Below, piece after piece: positions 54,446 through 64,000 of a DNA stretch of 64,000 nt. Every line of letters starts with the position of its first letter. The first letter of the stretch is position 1. Source of the DNA: Xenoacremonium recifei (taxonomy: Eukaryota > Ascomycota > Sordariomycetes > Hypocreales > Nectriaceae); NCBI GenBank assembly GCA_012184525.1, contig WOFQ01000007.1, positions 558,001-622,000 on the forward strand, read 5' to 3'. The translations under genes were made by a program, and so were the position numbers. The notes under the pieces were generated by a model. The model made no database searches. It saw only the letters and a list, made by a program, of their open reading frames with translations, and was not told the origin of the DNA.

Positions 54446-56685
54446 ATGGCTGGCTATCCACGACCCATGAGTTTTTCGGAGAGGAGAGGCAGTGCTCTCA
54501 GCGAAGAGCTGACACTCAACACCAATAACGCCATGTTGAATCAGCGGCTCGACAAGATGCCTCAGCAGCGCCACATGCGAGGCCCGCCAACGCCGAGCAT
54601 GTCAACGCCTGCCAACGACTTCGAGCAGCAGTTGACGGGCTCACCTCCCCCGCCGCCGACGCCCGCTGCGTCTCCTGGTCCATCGCATTGTCAGCCTGAC
54701 TGGAGCGATGCCGCCGACGACGAGGACTTCTTCCTGGCCAAGGTGCGCCAGCACTTCAAGAATTGCTCTGGCCCTCAACGGACTCGAGTCCTGGCCGACC
54801 TCCTCAATCTCTGCACCAGCCAGCAGTTGAGCTTCGTTCACCAATTTGTCAGTCCGCTGTTGAAGAAGGATCCATTCACAAGCCTTCCCGACGAGCTCTG
54901 CCTCCGAGTACGATCCCCCCCCTTCGCCAGCAGTCTATGGCATTGGTCTAACATTTCGTAGGTCCTCTCCTTCATCGACGACCCCAAGGTTCTAGCCCGA
55001 GCGTCTCAAGTATCGAAGCGATGGCGAGATCTCCTAAGCGACGACATGACCTGGAAGAACCTGTGCGTCAAGCATGATTACGGCCGGAGATTGTCCGAAG
55101 CAGCATCAGCACCTGCACCTCAGTTCCCCTCTCGCCAGGCAGCACCTCAGTTCCACTACGTTGAACCTGAAATACCCAGCAGCAGCTTCCCCGGCGCCTT
55201 CACCTTCTCTCCTCATTTGACATCTTCGAGGAGTTTCGACCCATCAACGAAAAATCGTCCCAAGATGCGATCTTACAAATCCCACTTCAAACAGAGATAC
55301 CTAGTCGAGGCAGCTTGGAGGTCGGGAGGCACGAGCATCACCAGGAACATCACACAAGAGGGAGGCGTCGTCACGAGTCTTCACTTGACGCCGAAATACA
55401 TTATTGTGGCTCTTGATAATGCCAAGATCCATGTATTCGATACCCAAGGCGATCAACAACGCACACTCTCTGGCCATGTCATGGGCGTCTGGGCTATGGT
55501 CCCCTGGGGCGACACTTTGGTTAGCGGTGGTTGCGATCGCGACGTTCGTGTGTGGAACCTCAAGACAGCGTGAGTTACTAAGGCTCTGTGCCAACTGGGG
55601 TGTAGTCATACTAACTTGGTGGTCCAGGCAATGCATGCATACGTTGCGCGGGCACACGTCGACAGTGCGGTGCTTGAAGATGGCAGACGCTAACACCGCC
55701 ATCTCCGGTTCGCGAGATACGACGCTTCGGATTTGGGACATTCGTACCGGCCTCTGCCGAAACGTTCTAGTGGGACATCAGTCTAGTGTGCGATGTCTCG
55801 AGATCAAGGGTGACATTGTCGTGTCCGGTAGCTACGACACATTTGCTCGCGTTTGGAGTATCTCAGAAGGGCGTTGTCTGCAGACCCTACAAGGTCACTT
55901 CAGCCAGATTTATGCCATTGCATTTGATGGTAAACGGGTGGTGACTGGCAGTTTGGATACGAACGTCCGAATTTGGGATCCCAAGTCTGGGTAAGTGAAG
56001 GCATATGTCCCCTCTGCCGTGCTCGTACTGATATGGTCTCTAGCGAATGTCTCGCCATACTTCAAGGCCACACCTCTCTCGTAGGACAGCTGCAAATGCG
56101 CGGGGACACCCTTGTGACCGGAGGGTCTGATGGGTCCGTCAGAGTCTGGTCTCTCGAGAAGATGTGCCCCATTCATCGCCTTGCGGCGCACGACAATAGC
56201 GTCACAAGCCTGCAGTTTGACGATAATCGGGTCGTGAGTGGCGGTAGTGACGGCCGAGTTAAGATCTGGGATCTCAAAACTGGACACCTGGTTCGTGAAC
56301 TCATTGCGCAGGGAGAAGCCGTGTGGAGAGTTGCCTTTGAGGATGAGAAATGTGTTGCCTTGGCGCTGAGACAAGGTCGAACTGTGATGGAGGTAAGAGA
56401 CGCATGTGTTCACGATGGAGAATTGGTTTCTGACAAGAACAGGTTTGGTCATTTTCTCCGCCCGAGGAGATGCTATACGACCGGCCCCTCTCACTGCAAC
56501 AGCGGGTTCTTGAAGACGACCCGACACGACCGCTCAGCGCCATGGCTATAGACTATCGGCCTTCGGGGTCGACAATTGCCAGCTCAAGTCGAGATCTCGC
56601 AAGCCAAGATGTCGACATGCAAGACGCAGGACCTTCAACGGCTCCACTGCAAGGCGGCAACACGACATTCTTCCATGACGATTGA
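54446..56685 (+). CDS. F-box/WD40 substrate receptor of an SCF ubiquitin ligase (Cdc4/FBXW7-like)
   Basis: 674 aa, exons 54446-54907, 54962-55569, 55628-55990, 56044-56392, 56443-56685. The N-terminal 90 residues are Pro/Ser-rich. A dimerisation-like helix region (QRTRVLADLLNLCTSQQL) precedes the F-box at about 144-185 (DPFTSLPDELCLRVLSFIDD, then RASQVSKRWRDLLSDD), which binds Skp1. At least seven WD repeats follow from about 300 to 585, with repeated GH and W-D/W-N ends (VWNLKTA, IWDIRTG, VWSISEG, IWDPKSG, VWSLEKM, IWDLKTG). The C-terminal 70 residues are disordered. The receptor recruits phosphorylated substrates for ubiquitination. Cdc4-, Pop1- and Neurospora FWD-1-like proteins share this layout and cannot be separated by eye. 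Confidence 0.9.
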
Positions 56686-57760
56686 ACACGGTTTTAATAC
56701 TCAGAGTTTACGTCAACACTCTACGTTTTGCCTTTCAAGAGCTATCTTCTGCATTTGATTTGGGCTCCAACCAAGGACGCCTAGTTGCCATAGGATTTAA
56801 CAGTCGACACACGGATAGGGCAAGAGCCGCCCATCCTGGCATTGTATACTGGGCGTGCTTTAGGGTATTATAGAGGTGGTGAGGCCTAGTGGGGAATCAT
56901 CTTCAGGGCGTTGCTGCGTGACGAAAGCGTGCATAGCTAGGACGAAACTTGCATGGAATATGAGCATGAATAAAGGGTTGGGACTTGGGAGCTATCATGG
57001 ACGGATGTGGAGTTATCATTCAGGGAGAATCTGGCCGCGCAGTGCCCAGAGAATCATTACTACAGAGGATCGATTGGGTTATAACATTGCCAACAATTAA
57101 TATCAACGTGCGTACGTCGAGAGTGGCATGGTTTATTAGGCAGGCGTCGGGAACCCGGTTTTACAGTCAAAACAACTCCTATTGACTAATGGACACAATC
57201 ATCAAACGACGTGAGCAGGAGAATACTAGGCTAAACGAGATAGTCTATGACCAGGGAACGGCTATGCTCATTACTTGAGTACCAGATGCTTGAGGTAAGG
57301 ATGGCCGACTTACGGAGCAAAGAACTGAAGTCCCAGCCAGACGGGAGCCGCCCAGCATCGGTGTTCGGTCCGTCTGTAACCGTTATCGGACCCACCCGAA
57401 GGAAATGCGCCGGGTTGAAATACCCCGACAGGTTTTCTTCGCGAATTCGCGCAGGAAGAAGTCTCAAACATAGGGAATATTGTAGCAAATTGGGATTTTA
57501 TGGGAAAATGATTGCTCTGCAAGCTTTCAGAAGGAATTCCGAGCTAAGCCACGCCTCCTTTACTCCTCTAAAGCCCAGAAAACAATGATGGTAGACCCTT
57601 GTTTCATATCACGTGATTGCAATACCAAGCCTTTTCGGGGTTAGATTTGACCAACATTGCAAGCTCAACGCTCAACACCCGCGATTTTTCGTAGCTCCCT
57701 GAGCCACTTCTTCCATCATCCTCCCACTCCCCATTGACCAGAGGCACCGTCAGTCCCGCG
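56686..57760. other. Spacer before pyruvate dehydrogenase E1 alpha
   Basis: 1.07 kb. Short ORFs without motifs. The final 60 bp form the leader of the dehydrogenase gene. No other feature seen. Confidence 0.4.
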
Positions 57761-59219
57761 ATGTTGTCTAGAGCTCTCCGAGTACCCCGAGCGGTGCCTC
57801 TGCGCGCCCGGGTTACGGCGCCCGTCTGCGTCGCCTCCCGTTCCGTCACCACCAACGCTGCCTCAGCGTCCTTGAGCCACTCTGTTCCTGAGGTAAGGGA
57901 TGCGCTACTTCTCGAGCAACGCCATCGATTGCTTTGCAATGCTGCGATATTCTGGCTGGTGTTTGAGTTTTTGATGAATTGTGATTGACGTGTGATTTTG
58001 CAGTCCGACGATGAGCCCTTCAACATCACCCTGCACGACGAGAGCTTCGAGACCTACGAGCTGGACCCCCCGCCCTACGACCTCCAGGTGACGAAGAACG
58101 AGCTCAAGCAGATGTACTCCGACATGGTCACCGTCAGGTAGGATGCTCGATTGAGCCATTGATCCGCACGCTCGTGCTGACTGTGGCGCAGACAGATGGA
58201 GATGGCGGCCGACCGTCTGTACAAGGAGAAGAAGATTCGGGGTTTCTGCCACTTGTCCACCGGTCAGGAGGCTGTCGCTGTCGGCATTGAGCACGCTCTC
58301 ACCAAGGAGGACGATATCATCACCTCCTACCGATGCCACGGTTTCGCCCTGATGCGCGGTGGTTCCGTGCGATCCATCATCGGCGAGCTGCTCGGCCGAC
58401 GTGAGGGTATTGCCTACGGCAAGGGCGGTTCCATGCACATGTTCACCAAGGGCTTCTACGGTGGCAACGGTATCGTCGGCGCCCAGGTCCCCGTCGGTGC
58501 TGGCCTCGCCTTCGCGCACAAGTACGAGAACCGCAAGACTGCCAGCGTTATCCTATACGGTGACGGTGCCAGCAACCAGGGCCAGGTCTTTGAGGCTTTC
58601 AACATGGCCAAGCTCTGGAACCTGCCTGCCCTCTTCGGCTGCGAGAGTGAGTCGCGCTCCCTTTCGCTTTCGAGCATAATTTAGGATAGTTACTGACCCC
58701 TACCTAGACAACAAGTACGGTATGGGCACTTCGGCTGCTCGCTCGTCCGCCCTGACCGACTACTACAAGCGTGGACAGTACATCCCTGGCCTCAAGGTCA
58801 ACGGCATGGACGTCCTGGCTGTCAAGGCTGCCGTCAAGTACGGCAAGGAGTGGACCACCTCCGACAAGGGCCCCTTGGTTCTCGAGTACGTGACCTACCG
58901 ATACGGCGGTCACTCCATGTCCGACCCCGGCACCACCTACCGAACCCGTGAGGAGATCCAGCGCATGCGCTCGACCAACGACCCCATTGCTGGGCTGAAG
59001 CAGAAGATCCTGGACTGGGAGATCACGACTGAGGACGAGCTGAAGAAGATTGACAAGGAGGCCCGCGCCCACGTCAACGAGGAGGTTGCTGCTGCTGAGG
59101 CCATGGCCGCCCCCGAGGCCAAGCCCGAGATTCTGTTCGAGGACATCTACGTCAGGGGCTCCGAGCCCCAGTTCATCCGAGGACGAATTCTGGATGAGAA
59201 CTTCTACTTCTCGCAGTAG
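57761..59219 (+). CDS. PDA1: Pyruvate dehydrogenase E1 component subunit alpha
   Basis: Mitochondrial matrix enzyme subunit that, with E1 beta, decarboxylates pyruvate using thiamine diphosphate and passes the acetyl group to E2. 410 aa, exons 57761-57892, 58004-58137, 58192-58646, 58708-59219. The Arg-rich, acid-free N-terminus (MLSRALRVPRAVPLRARV) is a mitochondrial presequence. Core motifs: MEMAADRLYKEKKIRGFCHL, GQEAVAVGIEHAL, the TPP motif starting GDGASNQGQ at about 212 and closing with NN across the last splice, and the phosphorylation loop YGGHSMSDPGTTYRTREE, whose serine is the target of PDH kinase in homologues. Length fits the family. Codon use is strongly C-ending, as expected for a highly expressed gene. 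Confidence 0.97.
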
Positions 59220-59594
59220 GGTGCCAGGGGCTGGCTGCCTGTCAAACCCATAATGATTCCTTAGCTTGTCACTGTTGTAATATAAGTCACTGAATAAAGA
59301 AGAGGGTTTCGCGGTTCGAATTGGTATAGACTAAGGAAAGCCACAAACAACATGTGAATTAGAATTTCATGCAACTTTTCCTGCATGATATAATGTCCTG
59401 TAGCTGGAACTTGTTGGTTGTCAAAGGCCTGGCTTCCAGACATGCCCCCACAATGGAATATTCGTTCCCTGCATAGACCCCTGTGGCAAGCAACGCCCAG
59501 GCAGCCAGAGCTGCACGTGACCCGCGTCGCGCGACGTGCCTTCAGCTGCAGTCGCGAAATCCAATTAACGCGATTCTGCCTGGCGGCGCGCGTC
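59220..59594. promoter_or_regulatory. Promoter region of DNA ligase I
   Basis: 375 bp between the PDA1 stop and the upstream in-frame start of the ligase. The ligase frame stays open back to 59418, so a still longer N-terminus is formally possible, but the best presequence begins at 59595. Confidence 0.4.
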
Positions 59595-59741
59595 ATGCAA
59601 GTCACTTCCCTCAGCTGTCGACGCAGCTTCACGGTTCCAACTCTCTTCCTCAATCCGCCTCCGAAACTGGCTTTCAGACCGTGCCAGCACTTTTTATCAC
59701 GTCTCTGCACTTTGAGACCGTCGTCGCGAGCCGTCAGCATC

Positions 59742-62578
59742 ATGGCGCCGAAGCAAGCGACGCTGGGGTATGTGAAGCCCACGCAGAGCACGATAGGGTG
59801 CGTTTGTGTGGGGGATATTTCTGAGTATAGGATGGATAGCTGATTATGAGTCGTGCAGCAAGTTTTTCGGCGCAAAGGGAGCTCCGCCGCCGCAACAGAC
59901 AAAGTTGGCGTTTAGCACCAAGGCGAAGAAGGAGGAAGATGATGTGAGCGCGAAGGAGAATTCGGATCCCGAGAAAGGTAAGACTATGACAAGGATATAT
60001 GGCATTGAATGGCTCTGATATGGAAGTTAGATTCGAAGAAACGTGCGCGGCCGACGACTGTGAAGACTGAACCCAAGGCGACCCAAGTCAAAGAGGAGCC
60101 AGATGATGAGGAAGATGACGGCCCAGTGGTCAAGCGAGCTCGGCGAGTGAGGAATAGAATCGAGGACGAGGATGATGCTATGGAGGAAGAGCCGAAAGAG
60201 GAGAAGTCTGTTTCGCCGCCTGCATCGCCCAAGAAGAAAGCCGCCAGCCCTCGACGAAGGTCCAGATCGCCACGGCGAAAATCACCCAAGGCGAAGAAAC
60301 AGGACAAAGAGGCAGAAGAACCCGCGCCAGTAAAGGAAGAAGCATCAGCATCAGAAGCTGAGGCAGAGGAAGAGATCGAGGCCGACGACGAGGAGAAGCC
60401 CGAGATTGCTGCCAAAGCGCGGAAACAAGTTCAAACAACCCTCCAGGCAAAGACCAAGGATGCGTACCCGGATTGGAAGCCTGGCACTCCTGTGCCGTAT
60501 GCGGCTCTTTGCACGACCTTCTCGCTTGTCGAGATGACGACGAAGAGATTGATCATAATGGAGTATTGCTCGAAATTCTTGCGACAGGTCATGCGTCTTA
60601 CCCCTGAGGATCTGTTGCCGGTCGTGCTGCTCATGATCAACAAACTGGCGCCTGACTATGCGGGGATTGAGCTTGGAATTGGCGAGTCATTGATCATGAA
60701 GGCCATTGGGGAAACAACAGGACGCAGCCTGCAAGTTATCAAGGCCGATCAAAAGGATATAGGAGACCTTGGCCTGGTGGCAGTGAAAAGCAGGTCGACC
60801 CAGCCGACCATGTTCAAGCCTAAGGCCCTCACTGTTAGAGGCGTCCACCAAGGTTTGATGAACATCGCTACTGTCACTGGCAACGGTGCGCAGGGCCGTA
60901 AGGTTGATCTCATCAAGAAGCTCCTCTCCGCTGCGGATGCCAACAACAAGGGCAAGGTGGACATCGCGAAGGATAAGGGCGGACCTAGTGAGGCGAAATT
61001 TCTCGTCCGGTTCTTGGAGGGCAAGCTGCGTCTCGGTCTTGCTGAGAAGACGGCTCTGGTCTCTTTGGCACAGGCTGTTGTCGCGCATGAAGCTGATGTG
61101 AAGGGGAAGCTGCCCAGCACTGCGGACTTGGAGAAGGGAGAGGCCATCCTCAAGACCGTATACAGGTTCGTAAAGTCTGCCTTTGATGTGTTGTGATGCC
61201 AGACTGACCATCAACAGCGAGCTTCCGAGCTACGACGTCATCATCCCTGCAATGCTCGAACACGGCATTATGAATCTGCGTGAACATTGCAAGCTTCGCC
61301 CCGGTGTACCCCTGAAGCCCATGTTGGCGAAACCCACCAAGGCCATCACCGAAGTCCTCGACCGTTTCGAGGGCCAGAAATTCACCTGCGAATACAAGTA
61401 CGACGGCGAGCGTGCGCAAATCCACTACGTCGCCAAAGATGCGGACCAGGAGCTTAGCCAGGCGACACAGGGCGCAACCAAGGAGGTTGGCGCAGGTGTC
61501 GCAAGCATCTTCTCGCGCAACTCGGAAGATTTGTCCAAGAAGTATCCTGACATCCTGGCCAAGCTGGCCACATGGGTCAAGCCTGACACGAAGAGCTTCG
61601 TGCTTGACTGCGAGACTGTGGCTTGGGACGTGGAGGAGAAGAAGGTGCTGCCGTTCCAGCAGCTGATGACGCGCAAGAAGAAGGACGTCAAGCTAGAGGA
61701 CGTCAAGGTCAAGGTGTGTGTGTTTGCGTTTGACCTGCTGTACCTCAACGGCGAGGCTGTCGTGGAGAAGTCGCTGCGAGAGCGCAGGGATATGCTGGAG
61801 GCGGCGTTTCAGCCAGTGGAAGGCGAGTTCTCGTTTGCAACGTTCATGAACGGCCAGGAGCTGGATGAGATCCAGATGTTCTTGGACGAGAGCGTCAAGG
61901 CCTCGTGCGAGGGTCTGATGGTCAAGATGCTGGACGGCACGGAGAGCGGGTACGAGCCCAGCAAGCGAAGCCGCAACTGGCTCAAGGTAAGCCACTTCAT
62001 CCTAAATACTGCCTGTATAAGTCTCTAACATACCCCAGGTCAAAAAGGACTACCTCTCCGGCGTCGGTGACTCACTCGACCTTGTCGTCCTAGGCGCCTA
62101 CTACGGCAAAGGCAAACGCACCTCCGTCTACGGCGCCTTCCTCCTCGCCTGCTACAACCCCTCCTCCGACACCTACGAGACCATCTGCAACATCGGCACC
62201 GGCTTCTCCGAACAAGTCCTCGAAGAACTGCACACGCAACTCTCCGCCATGACCATCGCCCGTCCCAAGCCTTTCTACGCACACTCCTCCGGCGGCCAGC
62301 ACCAGCCTGACGTGTGGCTCGAGCCTCGCGTCGTCTGGGAGGTCAAGACCGCCGACTTGACCCTCAGCCCGCGCTACAAGGCCGGCTGCGGCGAGGGCGT
62401 CGACGCCGCCGGCAGTGGACGCGGGATTAGTCTGCGCTTCCCTCGCTTTATCAAGGTGCGCGATGATAAGAAGCCTGATATGGCGACCACGAGTCGTCAG
62501 GTTGCGGAGATGTATCGCAAGCAGGAGAGCGTGGCGAAGAGCAAGGGCCCGGCGGTGGATGATGATTTTGAGTACTGA
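59742..62578 (+). CDS. CDC9: ATP-dependent DNA ligase I, with possible mitochondrial isoform from 59595
   Basis: Seals nicks during Okazaki fragment joining and repair. From ATG 59742 the protein is 872 aa, exons 59742-59797, 59859-59977, 60031-61165, 61218-61986, 62039-62578. The N-terminus has a PCNA-binding box QSTIGKFF formed across the first splice, then an acidic/lysine-rich tail with basic clusters (RRRSRSPRRKSPKAKK) suited to nuclear import. The DNA-binding domain begins near YAALCTTFSLVEMT. The adenylated lysine is in YKYDGERAQ at about 497; further motifs include FSRNSEDLS, FDLLYLNGE and the C-terminal OB-fold with SLDLVVLGAYYGKGKR. An in-frame ATG at 59595 adds 49 residues (MQVTSLSCRRSFTVPTLFLN...) rich in Arg/Ser and without acids, fitting a mitochondrial presequence as known for yeast Cdc9. 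Confidence 0.96.
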
Positions 62579-62819
62579 TGCATGGAAGGCGGTCTGGCGT
62601 TGGGCGGTACAGCATTGCGTGTTATTTATGAGTTACTGAGCTTCTATGCGTGGGGGGTATCCTGTCTATAGATGGAAAAGGGGTCAACGCAAATGTTCAA
62701 TGACATAAATCTATCTGCTTTGCAACAATACCCAAGACTCTCTCTCTATGACCCGATACGATGCTTATACAAAAGGGAAACAAAAACAGATCTCGTACAT
62801 GGCGTCATGACGCTTAACG

Positions 62820-64000
62820 CTACAACATGTGCTCCTCCTCATCCTCGATGCTCTCGCCATCGTCCGTGGCATCGCCCCGTAACAGGCCTCGTTCCTCACG
62901 CGGCCCATCCTCGCGCGTCACGCCTGTCTCGACGCCGGCGCCGGCAGGCAGCCCGCTGGTCCGGCGCGTCTCCTCAGCGCCGTTGAGCACGTACCAGACG
63001 TCCTTCTTGGTGAGCAGGCCCTGGAGCACGCCGCGGTCGCTGAACAGCACGTAGCGCAGGCCGAGCTTCTGGAAGTACGAGACGACGAGGTGCAGGTTGG
63101 TGTGGGAGGGGAGGGTGAGCGGCGTCTGGTCCATCCAGGGGCGCAGGTCGAGCGTCGTGCGCGGATCGGCCATGGGCTGGTGCGCGAAGAAGGCCTCGGT
63201 GTCGGGGGGGAGCGAGCGCGGCGGCGCGGAGGAGGCGCGCAGGTTGTAGGCCAGCTCGGCGCGCGAGATGTAGCCCAGCAGGATGGCGTCGCGCGGGTCG
63301 GAGATGACGGGGAAGCCGCGGCAGGGGTTGGTGTCGAGGATGCGGGTGAGGGAGGCGATGGAGTGGCCGGTGGCGGTGAGGACGACGAGGTCCTCGATGC
63401 GCGTCATGATCTGGGCAGCAGGGATGTCGGGGATGACCATCTCCTCGGAGTTGTCGAGATAGGGGTACTCGTTGAGATGGATCCAGGCCTCGTAGATGCC
63501 GCGGCGCGAGAAGGCGTCGCCCACCCACTTGGACACCATGACGGCGATCATGATGGGTAGGACGTAGGTCAGGGCGCCGGTGAGCTCGAACATGATGACG
63601 ACGATGGAGACGGTCATGCGGGTGACGCCGGCGAGGGCGGCGGCGGCGCCGACGATGGCGTAGGTGCCGGGCGTGACGCAGGGGATGTCGGGCTCGCAGG
63701 AGGCAAAGAGGATGAAGCCGCGGTGCGAGTGCACCCACATCTCCATGAGGATGCCGGCGGCGCGGCCGGTGAGGGCGCCGATGGCCATGGAGGGCAGGAT
63801 GATGCCGGCGGGGATCTGCAGGCCGAAGGTGATGGCGGCGAGGAAGAAGCCCAGGACGGCGGCGAAGATGAGCAGCACGATGGTGCTGGCCGAGGCGGCG
63901 CCCGTCTTGCACAGGCCGATCTGGTCGTCCAGCACCTGCGAGCACTCGGCGAAGAGGTTCGTGACGAGCTCGCTGGTCTGCACCTTCATGTAGAAGTTGG
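62820..64000 (-). CDS. CLC chloride channel/transporter with CBS domains (5' end beyond window)
   Basis: Partial: the frame continues through the right edge (NFYMKVQTS), so the N-terminal half is missing. The visible 393 residues hold the end of the CLC membrane domain: a hydrophobic helix IVLLIFAAVLGFFLAAITFG, the selectivity-region motif GLQIPAGIILPSMAIGALTGR, the helix GTYAIVGAAAALAGVTRMTV and FELTGALTYVLPIMIAVMVS. Two cytoplasmic CBS domains follow (about AAQIMTRIEDLVVLT to SRAELAYNL, and WMDQTPLTLPSHTNLHLVVS to LLTKKDVWYV), then an acidic tail ending DDGESIEDEEEHML. The sequence resembles the endosomal/vacuolar CLC-3/4/5-Gef1 branch. Coding G/C is far higher than in neighbours. It converges on the ligase gene with 241 bp between stops. 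Confidence 0.9.
   Translation of the reverse strand, partial: NFYMKVQTSELVTNLFAECSQVLDDQIGLCKTGAASASTIVLLIFAAVLGFFLAAITFGLQIPAGIILPSMAIGALTGRAAGILMEMWVHSHRGFILFASCEPDIPCVTPGTYAIVGAAAALAGVTRMTVSIVVIMFELTGALTYVLPIMIAVMVSKWVGDAFSRRGIYEAWIHLNEYPYLDNSEEMVIPDIPAAQIMTRIEDLVVLTATGHSIASLTRILDTNPCRGFPVISDPRDAILLGYISRAELAYNLRASSAPPRSLPPDTEAFFAHQPMADPRTTLDLRPWMDQTPLTLPSHTNLHLVVSYFQKLGLRYVLFSDRGVLQGLLTKKDVWYVLNGAEETRRTSGLPAGAGVETGVTREDGPREERGLLRGDATDDGESIEDEEEHML

Noticed and set aside
59290..59330. tRNA T-loop-like ggttcgaatt
   Set aside because: No matching acceptor, D or anticodon stems around it; no other tRNA candidate was found by eye in the window.
63090..63560. 156-codon plus-strand Gly/Val/Glu-rich ORF
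   Set aside because: Antisense shadow of the CLC CBS domains.
62974..63945. 323-codon minus-strand ORF rich in Arg, His and Pro
   Set aside because: A shifted-frame shadow of the CLC gene caused by its G/C-rich third positions; composition is not protein-like.

Overview
The window is nuclear DNA of a filamentous ascomycete (Pezizomycotina, probably Sordariomycetes; the class is an inference). The evidence is short GT-AG introns of about 50-90 nt with CTAAC-type branch sites, Zn2Cys6 and fungal MFS families, a fungal GPI-type wall protein, and housekeeping genes typical of filamentous fungi (Pop3, AVO1/Sin1, PDA1, CDC9). No tRNA, rRNA, CRISPR array or intact transposon was seen. Exon joins were chosen by hand. 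In each multi-exon gene except the truncated last one, the summed exon length is an exact multiple of three.

Region 1 (0.5-13.6 kb) is a compact metabolic cluster: a cytochrome P450 (+), a Zn2Cys6 regulator (-), a TcuA-type FAD tricarballylate dehydrogenase-like enzyme (-), an MFS anion/organic-acid-type transporter (+), an isocitrate lyase/PEP mutase-superfamily C-C lyase (-), and a single-chain aconitase/isopropylmalate isomerase-like hydro-lyase (+). Read as a pathway, the flavoenzyme would oxidise a (substituted) tricarballylate to an aconitate, the hydro-lyase would hydrate it to an isocitrate, and the lyase would cleave that. The P450, transporter and regulator would provide tailoring, uptake or export, and control. 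There is no PKS, NRPS or citrate synthase in the window, so a catabolic or organic-acid-modifying role fits better than a classical polyketide cluster. Two notable features are an apparent AT-AC intron in the P450 immediately before the heme-binding loop, and a decayed copy of the 3' end of the aconitase-like gene directly behind the P450.

Region 2 (13.8-36.1 kb) is housekeeping: RNase P/MRP subunit Pop3, a 2,618-residue USP34-like deubiquitinase, a small unrecognised tryptophan-rich gene, an SRPK-like kinase, a fungal gene of unknown function, a PRCC-like protein, and the TORC2 subunit AVO1/Sin1.

Region 3 (36.1-53 kb) is gene-poor. It has a 3.5-kb gene-free stretch ahead of a small Ser/Ala-rich GPI-type protein with a clear TATA box, an NFKBIL1-like J-domain protein, a four-TM fungal membrane protein, a ZIP zinc transporter, an AKR13-type aldo/keto reductase, and a patch at 46-47.2 kb built of diverged duplicated segments, one a copy of DNA just upstream of the NFKBIL1-like gene.

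Region 4 (54.4-64 kb) is housekeeping again: an F-box/WD40 ubiquitin-ligase subunit, pyruvate dehydrogenase E1 alpha, DNA ligase I with an upstream in-frame start that would add a mitochondrial presequence, and the C-terminal part of a CLC chloride channel/transporter that runs off the right edge.
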